A DNA stretch of 64,000 nucleotides from Vibrio pectenicida (GTDB taxonomy: Bacteria > Pseudomonadota > Gammaproteobacteria > Enterobacterales > Vibrionaceae): the NCBI GenBank assembly GCA_024347015.1, contig AP024890.1, forward strand, positions 1,116,001 through 1,180,000, read 5' to 3'. Shown piece after piece: positions 19,301 through 29,424 of the stretch (the stretch's first letter is position 1; each line of letters starts with the position of its first letter). The position numbers were made by a program, and so were the translations under genes. The notes below the pieces were generated by a model. It was not told where the DNA came from, did no database searches, and was given only the letters and a program-made list of their open reading frames with translations.

Positions 19301-22300
19301 ACGCACTGGCTAATCTTTGTGGATCAAGCTTTTCGTTAGTTTGTAGTGTATGGCAAATGTTGTAATAGGCGTTTGAGCCCTCCATTTGGTCAATAAACCA
19401 CAATCTATGCTGCATGTGGGTAAGGGGTAATAAACCCTTGCGCTGACTTGGAGAAATCACAGTCTTTTCCTGCTCTAAATTAGTCTGTGATATTAATCTG
19501 GCAAAATCACTCAAAATTGGAGTCATAAAAAGCTGTTTGACAGACAATGACACATCAAACTCTTTCCTGACCAAAGCCAAGGTTTGAATTGCACGAAGTG
19601 ATTGTCCACCGATATCAAAAAAGTTAGCAGTACGACTAATACTATCTTCTTTTACCTGTAGAACTTGACTCCAAATGCTGGCTAACTGACTCTCTTTCCC
19701 TGAGCGAGGAGCTGAATATTCTATTGTTTCAACTCTAAAATTTGGCTGGGGTAAAGCTTGTCGATTTACCTTTCCATTTGGCGTCAGTGGTAACGACTCA
19801 AGCACTATCACTTGACTGGGTATCATATGGACGGGGAGCACACCTGATAGATATTTTGTTAAGCTTTCGGTCAGTTTGTTCTCTTCAAACTTTGATTCTG
19901 TTGAGACCACATAGCTCACCAACTGTTTATCCCAGCTGTTTGCTCCCTCGATATCGACTGTAATTGACTCCGACACATTTTGATGTCTCTGCAACTGGGA
20001 ATCAATTTCACCCAATTCAATTCTAAACCCTCGAATTTTTACTTGATGATCAAGTCGACCCAAATACTCGACTTCACCTTGGTGATTCCATTTAGCTAAA
20101 TCTCCTGTCTTATATAATCGCGCATCATTTTGAGATGAAAATGGACTATCAACAAATCTCTCTTTAGTCAACTCAGGGCGATTTAGATACCCTCTTGCTA
20201 CACCATCTCCAGCGATATAGAGCTCTCCTGCCACTCCAATCGGCGCGATTTGCAATTCGTTATTTAGTACATAGAGTTGAATATTATTGATAGGCTTTCC
20301 AATCGGAACGCTAATATAATCTGCATCAGCCTGACAAGCATGCCATGACACATCTATGGCAGCTTCTGTCGGTCCGTAAAGATTATGTAACTCAGCATGA
20401 TGATGCCTTGTCCACTCTTTAGCTAGCTCTGACGGCAGGGCTTCTCCACTAGCAAACACACGCCTTAAATAGTTAGATTGGGTTTGGTACCGACCATCAA
20501 ACATAAACATAGCCAACATCGGCGGTACAAAATGCAGTGTAGTAATTTGGCTCTGCTCAATGACATTCAGTAAGTAATCTACGTCTTTATGGCCTTCTGG
20601 CCTCGCTATCACAAGCTCTGCGCCTACTATTAAAGGCCAGAAAAACTCCCATACTGAAACATCAAAACTAAACGGAGTTTTTTGCAAGACTTTATCCGTT
20701 TCATCAAGGGTAAATTCTTGCTGCATCCATAGAATTCGGTTAACCAGGGCTTTGTGTTCATTCATCACACCTTTGGGCTTGCCCGTCGAGCCAGAGGTGT
20801 AAATGACATAAGCGAGGTTACTTGAAGTCAGTTCCGAACTTTTTGGGTTGGAAAAATGATATTCCGAATGAGAAAAATCGAACGTATCCACATTTATTTG
20901 TAAATGATCCGCTGAAACTCTATTTGTTGTCGCATCACTGGTCAGAATTACCTGAAGCTGTGCATCTTCAAGCATACTCTCAAGGCGCTCGGTTGGATAA
21001 TCAGGATCTAAAGGCACATAAGCCCCTCCAGACTTCAAAATGGCTAATAGAGCAACCACCATCTCTAGAGAGCGATAACAACACAAACCGACTAATGTAT
21101 CAGGCCCAACATTGGCCGATTGAAGGCTAGCAGCAAGCGCATTGGCTTTATTATTAAGCTCATTATATGTCAGAGAGTTACCCTCAAAGGTCAATGCGAT
21201 ACAATTTGGGCTTCTACCAACTTGTTGCTCGAATAGAGAATGAATGGTTTCAAACTCAGGGTAAGGCTTGGCAGTATCATTAAACTCTTCTTCCAATAGC
21301 GCCTTATCTTCATCAGGAACAATTTCATGTGACATAACACTTTGACTTGGCGATTGCACCAAATTAGACACCAAGGTAACAAAGGTCTCGTTTATTCTAC
21401 TGATGGTCTCTGAGGTAAATAAAGATGACGCATACTCCCAACCAAGGCTTGCGCTGCCCTGCTCTTCTGCAACATGTAGAGTGAGATCAAACTTAGACGT
21501 ATGATGCGTTTGATTTTGATCCAGTGGTACAAGGAACTGATTACTATTTGGTTTGGAATCACCGCTTGCGTATGTAAGCATGATCTGGAAAAGCGGAGAA
21601 TGTGCCAAGCTACGCTCTGGTTGAATAAGCTCGACCAGCTGCTCAAATGGCATCTGTTGATGCTCATAGGCATCCAAGGCTTTTTTCTTCGACTGAGAAA
21701 GCAGTTCAAGATAGGTCGGACTTGCACTCAAATCACTACGAAAAACTAAAGTATTCGCAAAGAAGCCTATATTATCAACAATATCTAGATGCTCTCGGTT
21801 TGCGATTGGAGAGCCTATTACAATGTCACTTTCACCACTCAAACGCGCGATCAAAACCGAGAGTGCAGCATGAATTGCCATAAAGGGGGTAACGCCTTTA
21901 GAGTGGCAAAGTTGGGTTAGCTTATCAAAATCCTCCGCCGGGAGCTGCCCAACGAATAATCCTCCATCAAATTTTTGTTGGTGGGGACGAGAGTAATCTA
22001 GGGGTAGTCGGTGAACAATAGGTAACGAGTGCAACTCTTGTTGCCAGTATGAACGAAGCCTTTCAATATTCTCACCAGTAAGCCACTGCTTCTGCCAAAC
22101 AGCATAATCACCATATTGCAATGGTAAAGGCATTAGGTTATGACTTTGGCCTTGCTGCAAGGCGTTATAGATGGCAGAGAAGTCTTCCATCAAAACATCA
22201 AGCGACCAGCCATCAGCAGCAATGTGGTGTAATGTAAGAAGTAATACGCTGCTCTTGTCTTGCTCGATAATGAGCCGCCCTCTGAGCATTAAATCTTCAC

Positions 22301-25300
22301 CCAAATTGAACGCCAACTGGGCTTCTTGAGCAAACGACTGTGATATGAATTTTTCTTGTGATTCCGTATCCTGACCACGAAGATCATCAATGCACAGTGG
22401 AAAAGTAGTGATTTTTTTCCCTACCTTCTGAACAGATCCCCCTTCCAACAGCTCGAAACGCGTACGCAAAATCTCATGGCGATTGATGATTTCGATGAAG
22501 GTTTTATTAAGCACATTATGGTCAACAACATCATTCCAACGAAACGCCAGAGGCATATTATAATGGCTGCTGTCTCCTTCCAACTGATCGATAATCCAAA
22601 GCATTTGCTGCATATCTGTGAGCGGTAAAGGCTGGCTTCGGTCAACTGGCAGACATTGATAATTGGACTCAAGTGGTACGTTCGCTTTATTCTCAATATA
22701 CTTTGCCAAATCTTTTAACTTAGGGGAAATGAAAACATCTTTCATTGAAATATCGAGACTGAATACCGCTTTTATGCCGTTCAATAGCTGAATCGCTTTA
22801 AGAGACTGTCCACCGACTTCAAAGAAATTCGCATCACGACTGATGGTCGACGCATCCAGTTTGAGCACCTCTGACCAAAGCTGACACAAACTCACTTCCA
22901 CCTTACCTTCCGGCGCTTGGTAATTCCCTCCCATACTCAACGCGGTAGGTTCAGGAAGCCCCTTACGATTTATCTTTCCATTCGGCGTCAGTGGCATCGA
23001 GTCTAGTACTTGGATAATGGATGGCACCATATAGTGTGGCAACTGCCCCTTCAGATGCTCATATAACAGGCCTTGCGCTTCATCTACTCGCTCAAGCCAT
23101 TCTGAATTCATGACAGCGTAAGTCACCAATTGGCTCTCACCATTCTCACTGCCTTGACGAACCACACTCACAACTTGATTCACACTATTATGGCTTTGCG
23201 CCGCCGCATCAACTGCCCCCAGCTCAACCCTAAATCCGCGAAGCTTAACTTGATGGTCGGTCCGACCTAAGTATTCCAGCTCACCATCTGCCAACCTGCG
23301 CACTCGGTCTCCCGCTCGGTACATGCGTTCATCTGGAAAAAATGGGTTAGCCACAAACGCCGCATCCGTTAAATCATCACGATGCAAGTAGGCACGCGCT
23401 AACCCTTCACCCGCAATATACAGCTCACCCGCAACACCTGTTGGCACCAGTTGATGCTGCTCATTGAGCACATAAAACTGAGTATTGCCAATCGGGTGAC
23501 CTAAGGTGATGGTCGAGCCTTTTTCAATCCTTTTAACCGATGACCATACCGTTGTTTCGGTTGGACCATACACGTTCCAAAGCTCAATAACGCCATGGCT
23601 GAGTAACGATGACTTCAGACTCTCTGGCATGGCTTCACCACCGCATATGGCGCGCAGAGGCTGAACTGGTTGCCAGTTGTCATTGACCAACATCTGCCAT
23701 GTCGAGGGCGTTGCCTGCATCACACTCACTTGATGCTCGCTCAGCAAACCTGCTAACTGGGAAGGATTCAGTGCATCATCACTCGATGCCACCACCACAT
23801 GCCCGCCCAGAACCAAGGGCAAGTAAAGCTCTAACACATGGATATCAAACGACATCGAGGTCACTGCGAGTAAAGTATCCTCTGCGCTCAGACCGGGCTT
23901 TTTCGCCATCGACCACAAAAAGTTCACTACCGATTGATGCTCAACCGCAATGCCTTTAGGCTCACCAGTAGAACCTGATGTGTAAATAACATACGCCAAA
24001 TCGCGAGAAGTCGCACTGTCACGAACAACCAGCTCACTCTCCCCCTTCGCCCATTGGTGATGCTCAACCACCAATACCGCCTCCGAGTAGGACGTCATCG
24101 CTTGCTCAGATTCCTTATCACACAGAACCAAACTTGGTTGACTGTGCGCTAACATCCCTTGTATACGCTCTTGTGGATAGTTGGGGTCTAAAGGCACATA
24201 CGCGCCGCCTGATTTCAATACTGCAAGCAAAGACACCAGCATCGACATCGAGCGATGAAGATGAACGCCAACCAAATTATCGCTGCCAATACCCCGAGAT
24301 TGAAGCTCATGCGCTAACGCATTGGCTCGCTTATTCAATTCGCGATAGCTTAATGTTTCCCCATCAAAAGTGGCCGCAGACGCATCAGGTGTCAGCAAGG
24401 CTTGTGCTTCAAACAAATCTGCGACTGACTTATCCCTTGGGTAATCTTGCTTGGTCTGGTTGTGCGCGTAGAGCTCCATCTCGCGTGCTTTTGAGTCAAC
24501 CAATGGTACCGAGAACGCTGGACACTCAGGTTTTTCAGTCATGGCTTCAAGCAATAGCGTAAAACTATTTGCCAAGTTCTCAATGCTGGCACGGTTAAAG
24601 AGGTCTGTGCTGTATTCCCAACTTAAGCTGAGGCCAAATTCATTCTCTTCAACATTGAGTGATAAGTCGAACTTGGCATTATTCGACTTTATCTCTACAT
24701 CACTAAAGCTCAACCCAGCAAGATCTAGATCACTAGATTGATTATTTTGTACTGCCAACATAACTTGGAACATTGGATGGTAGCTAATATCTCGAGCGGG
24801 ATTGATTCGCTCAACTACCTTCTCAAAAGGGGTTTGCTGATGGTTAAATGCCTCAAGTGCAATACGCTTGCTTTGAGTAAGAATGTTAACGAAGCTCGCT
24901 TCATCATCATGCTGCTGACGTAGCACTAGCATATTAACGAAGAACCCAATCAAGTTTTCGACTTGCGTTTGATCGCGGTTTGCCGCTGTTGTGCCAATCA
25001 CGATATCTTGTTCACCACTATAACGAGAAAGCAGGACACTTAAAGCGCCATACACACCCATAAAAAGGGTAGCATCATAATCATTGCATAAAGCTTTAAA
25101 AGACGACGCTAAGTTCATAGATATGCTAGTACTTACATTACCTCCCTTATAGCTCGGCAGACTAGGCCTTGCTCTATCAACTGGTAAATTATGTATACTC
25201 GGCATGTCAGAAAGTTGGTGTTGCCAATAGGTAAGCTGGCGCTCCAGAACCTCCCCACTTAAGTATTCGTGTTGCCACTGAGCATAATCTAGATATTGAA

Positions 25301-25979
25301 CATCGATGGGTTTTAGTGTGTCTTCAACACCCATAGCAGCCTGCCGATAAAGTTGATTAAGTTCCTCAGTGAGCACCCCCATCGACCAACCATCTGCGGC
25401 AATATGGTGAACCAGTATCAATAGCACGGTATTTTCTTCATCCAACTGCCACAAATGACAACGTAGTGAAGTATCTCGCTCCAAGTCAAAAACATATTCC
25501 GTTCGTAATTCAAGCTCTGCGCTTATTGTCGAAATAGCCGTTTTTATGCCTTGTTCATTAATAACCTTTGTAAGCTTTTGCTTACGATCCATCACTTCAA
25601 AACAGAACTCTACCGGCATAGGCTTAACAACTTGCTGAGCATCGTCACCCTGTTTTACATACTGAGTTCGTAAAACGCTGTGTCGATCGATAATTTGTAT
25701 AAATGCAGATTTCAGCGCTGCAAGATCGAGTTTTCCCTGAATATGCAGCGCAGAGGGAATATTATAGTGAGCACTCCCCCCTTCCAACTGATCAAGTAAC
25801 CACAGTCTCTGTTGAGAAAAAGAGAGTTTCCCCTTGGTTCGCCTCTTATCTGGAGCAGCAATTTTACTGGCTTGTATCTGAGCCAACTTTTGTTGTTTTT
25901 TCTTGGCAAGAAGCTTTTCTACCAACGCACGTTTTTCAGGAGATAAGTTATCAAGTTTATTATTATTTTGAGTAGTCAT
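15471..25979 (-). CDS. NRPS 2: three-module terminal synthetase with thioesterase
   Basis: A 3,502-residue synthetase, domain order C-A-T, C-A-T, C-A-T-TE. Condensation motifs HHIAADGWS, HHIAADGWS and HHIASDGWS lie near residues 191, 1252 and 2317. Carrier serines in GGQSL lie near 1057, 2126 and 3182. The thioesterase nucleophile is in GHSFGG near 3317, with an Asp in FLDTILTD and a His in AGEHNSML. Pocket residues suggest Gly, Ser, Gly. There are no epimerisation or tailoring domains. The N-terminus is a charged helix (SPEKRALVEKLLAKKKQQK) typical of acceptor docking regions and should receive the chain from NRPS 1, whose stop is 100 bases upstream. ATG 25979 follows GAAAGAG. The product is unidentified. 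Confidence 0.96.
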   Translation of the reverse strand: MTTQNNNKLDNLSPEKRALVEKLLAKKKQQKLAQIQASKIAAPDKRRTKGKLSFSQQRLWLLDQLEGGSAHYNIPSALHIQGKLDLAALKSAFIQIIDRHSVLRTQYVKQGDDAQQVVKPMPVEFCFEVMDRKQKLTKVINEQGIKTAISTISAELELRTEYVFDLERDTSLRCHLWQLDEENTVLLILVHHIAADGWSMGVLTEELNQLYRQAAMGVEDTLKPIDVQYLDYAQWQHEYLSGEVLERQLTYWQHQLSDMPSIHNLPVDRARPSLPSYKGGNVSTSISMNLASSFKALCNDYDATLFMGVYGALSVLLSRYSGEQDIVIGTTAANRDQTQVENLIGFFVNMLVLRQQHDDEASFVNILTQSKRIALEAFNHQQTPFEKVVERINPARDISYHPMFQVMLAVQNNQSSDLDLAGLSFSDVEIKSNNAKFDLSLNVEENEFGLSLSWEYSTDLFNRASIENLANSFTLLLEAMTEKPECPAFSVPLVDSKAREMELYAHNQTKQDYPRDKSVADLFEAQALLTPDASAATFDGETLSYRELNKRANALAHELQSRGIGSDNLVGVHLHRSMSMLVSLLAVLKSGGAYVPLDPNYPQERIQGMLAHSQPSLVLCDKESEQAMTSYSEAVLVVEHHQWAKGESELVVRDSATSRDLAYVIYTSGSTGEPKGIAVEHQSVVNFLWSMAKKPGLSAEDTLLAVTSMSFDIHVLELYLPLVLGGHVVVASSDDALNPSQLAGLLSEHQVSVMQATPSTWQMLVNDNWQPVQPLRAICGGEAMPESLKSSLLSHGVIELWNVYGPTETTVWSSVKRIEKGSTITLGHPIGNTQFYVLNEQHQLVPTGVAGELYIAGEGLARAYLHRDDLTDAAFVANPFFPDERMYRAGDRVRRLADGELEYLGRTDHQVKLRGFRVELGAVDAAAQSHNSVNQVVSVVRQGSENGESQLVTYAVMNSEWLERVDEAQGLLYEHLKGQLPHYMVPSIIQVLDSMPLTPNGKINRKGLPEPTALSMGGNYQAPEGKVEVSLCQLWSEVLKLDASTISRDANFFEVGGQSLKAIQLLNGIKAVFSLDISMKDVFISPKLKDLAKYIENKANVPLESNYQCLPVDRSQPLPLTDMQQMLWIIDQLEGDSSHYNMPLAFRWNDVVDHNVLNKTFIEIINRHEILRTRFELLEGGSVQKVGKKITTFPLCIDDLRGQDTESQEKFISQSFAQEAQLAFNLGEDLMLRGRLIIEQDKSSVLLLTLHHIAADGWSLDVLMEDFSAIYNALQQGQSHNLMPLPLQYGDYAVWQKQWLTGENIERLRSYWQQELHSLPIVHRLPLDYSRPHQQKFDGGLFVGQLPAEDFDKLTQLCHSKGVTPFMAIHAALSVLIARLSGESDIVIGSPIANREHLDIVDNIGFFANTLVFRSDLSASPTYLELLSQSKKKALDAYEHQQMPFEQLVELIQPERSLAHSPLFQIMLTYASGDSKPNSNQFLVPLDQNQTHHTSKFDLTLHVAEEQGSASLGWEYASSLFTSETISRINETFVTLVSNLVQSPSQSVMSHEIVPDEDKALLEEEFNDTAKPYPEFETIHSLFEQQVGRSPNCIALTFEGNSLTYNELNNKANALAASLQSANVGPDTLVGLCCYRSLEMVVALLAILKSGGAYVPLDPDYPTERLESMLEDAQLQVILTSDATTNRVSADHLQINVDTFDFSHSEYHFSNPKSSELTSSNLAYVIYTSGSTGKPKGVMNEHKALVNRILWMQQEFTLDETDKVLQKTPFSFDVSVWEFFWPLIVGAELVIARPEGHKDVDYLLNVIEQSQITTLHFVPPMLAMFMFDGRYQTQSNYLRRVFASGEALPSELAKEWTRHHHAELHNLYGPTEAAIDVSWHACQADADYISVPIGKPINNIQLYVLNNELQIAPIGVAGELYIAGDGVARGYLNRPELTKERFVDSPFSSQNDARLYKTGDLAKWNHQGEVEYLGRLDHQVKIRGFRIELGEIDSQLQRHQNVSESITVDIEGANSWDKQLVSYVVSTESKFEENKLTESLTKYLSGVLPVHMIPSQVIVLESLPLTPNGKVNRQALPQPNFRVETIEYSAPRSGKESQLASIWSQVLQVKEDSISRTANFFDIGGQSLRAIQTLALVRKEFDVSLSVKQLFMTPILSDFARLISQTNLEQEKTVISPSQRKGLLPLTHMQHRLWFIDQMEGSNAYYNICHTLQTNEKLDPQRLASALIKVVERHEILRSSYCNKGDQVWQQVNASPTAFAIKYTDIRHLDLLSQQRQLKVIAYNEANTPFDLRSDILLRAHLVDLSEVKSVVVLTMHHIASDGWSLGVLHYEIEHYYSEDKPEILTLEIQYGDYANWLQQPIAKSQLDEHLAYWSHKLAGVPQVHSLPLDRVRPKSQSYNGQLLKSELDDRTSSAFKKLCKQHGSTVFMGFHAALSILVSRLSNQQDIVIATPVANREHSELSPLIGFFANTLPLRSRLDDTMTFNDMIQQSKQTALEAYDHQQVPFEKIVDNLQPERNLSHHPIFQIMLSVTDEERAQGGRNRFTTLDLTDEHSVVSKFDLTLHVIEREQDIFLAWEFCSDLFEKSTIERFNKTFTTLLHEMLASPASNIYTLPLLSKAECQNWLFDCNNTQTVLPEVSSYLSLFEEQVLKHPSQIAARFGDQCLSYLELSQASDRLAKRIVARGVLPEQLVGIYLDRSLEMLISMMAISKAGCGYVPLDPRYPHDRIQYMVEDAQPSLIVTVQSLSEQLVISTSKLCLDSESSGIEATQVLPEISRNQLAYVIYTSGSTGKPKGIAIEHGSLLNFLFSMQGMPGIKQADNQLAVTSMSFDIHTLELFLPLISGSQVVIASTEATMDAEMLADLIQHESITMMQATPATWQMLLNNGWQPSTKLKMLCGGEAMNMAVKTGLLVTDQHQLFDMYGPTETSVWSGVKQVQKSDVLGVIGGPIANTQFYVLNQHMQPVPQGIGGELYIGGLGLAREYLNRPELTKESFVSLDIGGKKRRLYRTGDQVRWLNNHSLGYMGRLDTQVKIRGFRVELGEIESQLLKNSWVSEAVTCVQTASSENELSLISYVVINQSDYLEGQQQWKAIRQGIYHDLRTNLPHYMVPSTIVEIQAMPLTPNGKVDRKSLMKRELDIAQVNYEQPVGDIELKLAAIWQQLVKPLAPISRNAQFFEIGGQSLLIMSMINKVQEKFAIKLSVKEVFSTPVLSDLAVCIADKICNFEPNVVSESIVSFSEGAEYDIYCFPGLAGMSMAYAPLANILRGKVNIHAFDAPGMFGHSEPSHHFEEMVTRYVQEIKDNQPREPIYLVGHSFGGRVAFEVMRKLEAGDKTVKLIFLDTILTDQNFEDGSAVPSEMEIKMSFITGISNWLGLDLPISPYSEAFDIDEVSDFIAHELAIQGFCHQGGFSIDGFWQVYKQQEMMNRSYTPSGQCVGDLHLLCCEETMPYIQEILGANSLYSTRDIHSTIVAGEHNSMLQANNVAGIADYLLSLIAVSEA
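16316..19489 (-). other. NRPS module 11 (C-A-T), Gly-type pocket
   Basis: Boundaries are approximate. C has HHIASDGWS. The A domain core is YTSGSTGKPKG, and its pocket, read by aligning to GrsA and EntF, is D-I-L-Q-L-G-M-V-W, close to published glycine codes (DILQLGMIW). T has GGQSLL. It donates directly to the thioesterase, so glycine is the predicted C-terminal residue. Confidence 0.8.
19490..22699 (-). other. NRPS module 10 (C-A-T), Ser pocket
   Basis: Boundaries are approximate. C has HHIAADGWS and T has GGQSLR. The A domain contains SFDVSVWEFFWPL, LHFVPPML, VFASGEAL and NLYGPTEAAIDVSW, giving D-V-W-H-F-S-L-I-D, essentially the EntF serine pocket. It is the most confident specificity call in NRPS 2. 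Confidence 0.88.
22700..25979 (-). other. NRPS module 9 (C-A-T), Gly-type pocket
   Basis: Boundaries are approximate. C has HHIAADGWS and T has GGQSLK. The A domain has SFDIHVLELYL, VMQATPSTW, AICGGEAM and WNVYGPTETTVWSS, giving D-I-L-Q-I-G-V-V-W, a glycine-like code closely related to module 11. The module accepts the octapeptide from NRPS 1 in trans. Confidence 0.78.
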
Positions 25980-26006
25980 ACTCTTTCAGTCCATTGTTTT
26001 AGAGTA

Positions 26007-26036
26007 GAGAAAGCCCTACTCATATAGAGCTTTCTC
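26007..26036 (-). other. Hairpin between the two synthetase genes
   Basis: GAGAAAGC and GCTTTCTC form a perfect 8-bp stem with a 14-base loop in the 100-base gap between NRPS 1 and NRPS 2. No U-run follows on the transcribed strand, so termination is unlikely. Like the hairpin at 15430-15456 it may influence mRNA processing or stability. Only the structure is directly seen. Confidence 0.5.
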
Positions 26037-26079
26037 ATTATCTATTAGGGGTATTTAAGCAAACTTAGTGGTATTATGT

Positions 26080-29000
26080 TTAATCAATGAGTGATTCCAA
26101 ATCATCGATATCAAGAGACTCCAAGTCTTCAATATCAAGATCCTCAACTTGTTTTAGAATGTCATCGAGCATACTCGATTCTTCTAATTCTCTATGTTGA
26201 TCAATCATGTGTGCGATGCCTTGGATTGTTGGAGATGCAAACAGTGATTCAATGGTAAGGTCAACACTAAATCTGTCTTTGATCAGAGCGTTCATTCGCA
26301 TCAACAACAACGAGTTTCCTCCCACTTCTAGGAAGCTACGTGCTGCACTCATTATTGTGGTTGATTGCAGCAACTCACACCAAAGCTTGGATACCATATG
26401 TTCCGTGTCCGTTTCGGGTGCGACAAAATCACTATCGACCAACATTTTAGGTTCTGGTAGCGCACGGCGATCAACCTTACCATTGGCGTTAAGAGGGAAT
26501 TGATCCATCAATACAATATGATCTGGCAGCATAAAACTTGGCAGGTTCTGAGAGAGTGTCGCCTTGATATGTTCTGGGCTAACATTCAGTTCGGCATGCC
26601 CTATCACATACGCGAGTAACTGTTTATCTCTCGATTGCCCTATCTGCCTTTCTTTGACCACCACCAGAGCAGTGTCAACCTCATCGATTGACATCAGCTG
26701 CGCTTCTATCTCACCCAGCTCTATACGATAGCCACGTACTTTGACTTGGCTGTCAGCTCGACCAACAAACATCAGGGTGCCATCGTCTTGCCAACGCACT
26801 AAATCTCCTGTGCGATAAAGACAGTTTGTACTTTTCACATTGATTGCATATGGATTTGAAATAAAGCGCTCGGAAGTCAGATCCTTCTGATTTAAATACC
26901 CTTTAGCAACGCCCTCTCCGCCTGTGTACAATTCGCCAATAGCGCCAATTGGTACTGGCTTTTGATTGCGATCTAACACATACACTGTGGTATTTGAGAT
27001 GGGTTTTCCTATTGGAATAGGCTGAGTAACATCCAGCTCTCTTGGTATTGGATAACAAGTCGTAAAGGTCGTATTCTCTGTTGGTCCATAACCATTTATC
27101 ACAGTCACATCAGCTTGCTGCTGATAAAAACGAGATACTGAATACGGATTAACCACATCACCTCCCGTCAGAAGGTATTTTAGGCTAGGTAAACTATGCT
27201 TGTTTATGGCGACAAATTGATCGAATAGACCCGATGTTAACCAAAGCATATTGACTTGATAGTTATCAATAACCTTACCTAGCTGTGTGGCATCAACCAA
27301 GGTCTCTGGGTAGACAACCAAAGTCCCACCATTTAGAAGAGGTCCCCAGATTTCTAACGTCGCAGCATCAAAAGTAACAGAGGCACACTGCAGCATAACC
27401 GTATCTTGGGTAAGTGGTAGCGCCGAATTATTTTTTACTAAGCGAATAACACCTTGTTGTGTCACTTCCACGCCTTTAGGCATACCCGTTGATCCCGAGG
27501 TATACATCACATAAGCCGATAAGTCTTTCGTATTGCATTGCGGGCGCTCTGGATTAGTCGATGATTCTTTAACCAACATTGACTGCAAAGGCTCGCTGTC
27601 AATATCAATTCTTGTACACTCACTGCTCGAAACCGCAACGCTCAAGTTATGCTGCGTAAGTAGATATTGTACTTGAGTATCTTGCAGGATATGAGCTTGA
27701 CGCTCTGCAGGATAGTTCGAGTCAATCGGCACGTAGACACCATTAAGCTTGATTATCGCGAGCAGAGTGGTGATTAGATCGATACCAGAAGGTAGACAAA
27801 CACCAACGAGTTGCTCTGACTGAATACCTTGAGAAGACAGGTAATTCGCCAAGCGGTTTGCTCTAATATTTAACTCATAGTAAGTGACCTTGCACTCCCC
27901 ATGAACCAAAGCAAGTGATTCTGGCGTTTTGGCAACACAAGATTCAAACCACTGTGCTATATCCCAACTACGATTATAATCACTCTGGGTCTGGTTCCAC
28001 TCAACCATTGTTAAGTGTTTATCTTCTTCACCTAGTAAGGTTAGCGATTCTAATGGCTGCTTACTAGCATTTAGCATCATAGTAAGCATACGATCAAAGT
28101 CAGAGGCTACTTGCTCCATTTGTTGCTCAGAAACACTGCCAGCTTGATAAAGCCATCGTACTTCTGTTCGGTTTTCCGGCACCACAACCAAAGTTATAGG
28201 GAAGTTTGTTTGCTCTTCACCTTGTGACTCAATTAAGCGTGGTTGATCACGGCCAGCCCCACTAGAACTGTCAGTCACTGGGTAGTTTTCTACCACAACT
28301 AACGAGTCAAATAAATTCTGACCGACGGCTACCTCGCTCCATTCTTGAATGTCACTAAGTGGGCTATAAACAAAGTTATCATGATCACTTTGTGCTTTGT
28401 TGAGATTCTTGAGCCAGTCCCCAAGCTGGCATTGCATGTCAGAAAAATCTGCTCTTATAGGTAGCGTGTTGATAAATAGCCCGACGATTTTTTCAACACC
28501 AGCAAGAGGAATATTTCGACCCGAACGAGTCGAACCAAAGATTATATTGTCATCACCACTGTATTGATGGAGAAGCAGCGCCCAAGCTCCTTGGACAACG
28601 GTATTAATTGTCACTTGATTATGCTTGGCAAAGCGATTGAGCTTCGCTGTTCTTTCTTCGTCCAGAACATTGACGATACTTCCATCACCAGTTTGAGAGT
28701 CATCTGGCTTGCTGGGCAAACTTAGCTTGCATGGCTCAACCACACCTGACAAATAGCTTTGCCAATAGGCTTTGGCAGAAGAGAGCGGTTGTTGCTGGAG
28801 CCATTTTACATAATTTGAATAAGGTTTGGCTGCTGGCAGTTGTTCAATATTAGCGCCTAATCCCCTTTGATAAAGCTTCAGGACTTCATCAAACACCAGT
28901 GGTAAACACCAACCATCAAGTAGCGCATGATGATTACTCCAGATAAAGCGATGACGTGCTGCAGATATCTTCACCGTAACAAAGCGCATTAATGAGGCTC

Positions 29001-29424
29001 GAGTGATATCTAACGGCTTAACTCTCTCCTCGACTGCTAACTCTCTAAAGCGATGTTCTTGATCTTGTTGTGATAGGTGGCTCCAATCTAACTCCTGCCA
29101 AACCAAATCGGCACTCTTTGAAACAATTTGCAATAGGTCACCACTGCGAGATTCAACAAAAGCAGTGCGGAATATGTCATGCCTATCAATAATACCCTGC
29201 CAGGCTGACTTAAAGTTCGAGACCACTAAGTCTTCAAACAACATATCCATCTGACAAATGTACATTCCTGTACCCGAAGCAATTTGGCTATGCATGAGTA
29301 AGCCTTTCTGCATTGGTGTGCTTGGATACATGTCCACAACATCAGGGTACCGAGATTCTATTGCGGCAATTTCATCAGTGGTCATTTCAACCAACGGGAA
29401 GTCAGACGGAGTATATCCCCCTTG
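26080..29424 (-). other. NRPS module 8 (C-A-T), Val-type pocket
   Basis: Boundaries are approximate. The condensation domain follows an epimerase and has NHHALLDGWCLP, fitting a D-donor acceptor. The A domain has TFDAATLEIWG, LWLTSGLF, LLTGGDVV and NGYGPTENTTF, giving D-A-L-W-L-G-G-T-F, close to valine codes (DAFWIGGTF). The carrier is GGNSLL rather than GGHSL. After it comes an acidic tail with an eight-residue tandem repeat (DIEDLESL, DIDDLESL), a probable donor docking element for NRPS 2. Confidence 0.82.

Noticed and set aside
24134..24562. 142-codon plus-strand frame inside NRPS 2
   Set aside because: Lies wholly antisense to conserved A-domain sequence with intact motifs; composition is a shadow of that codon pattern.
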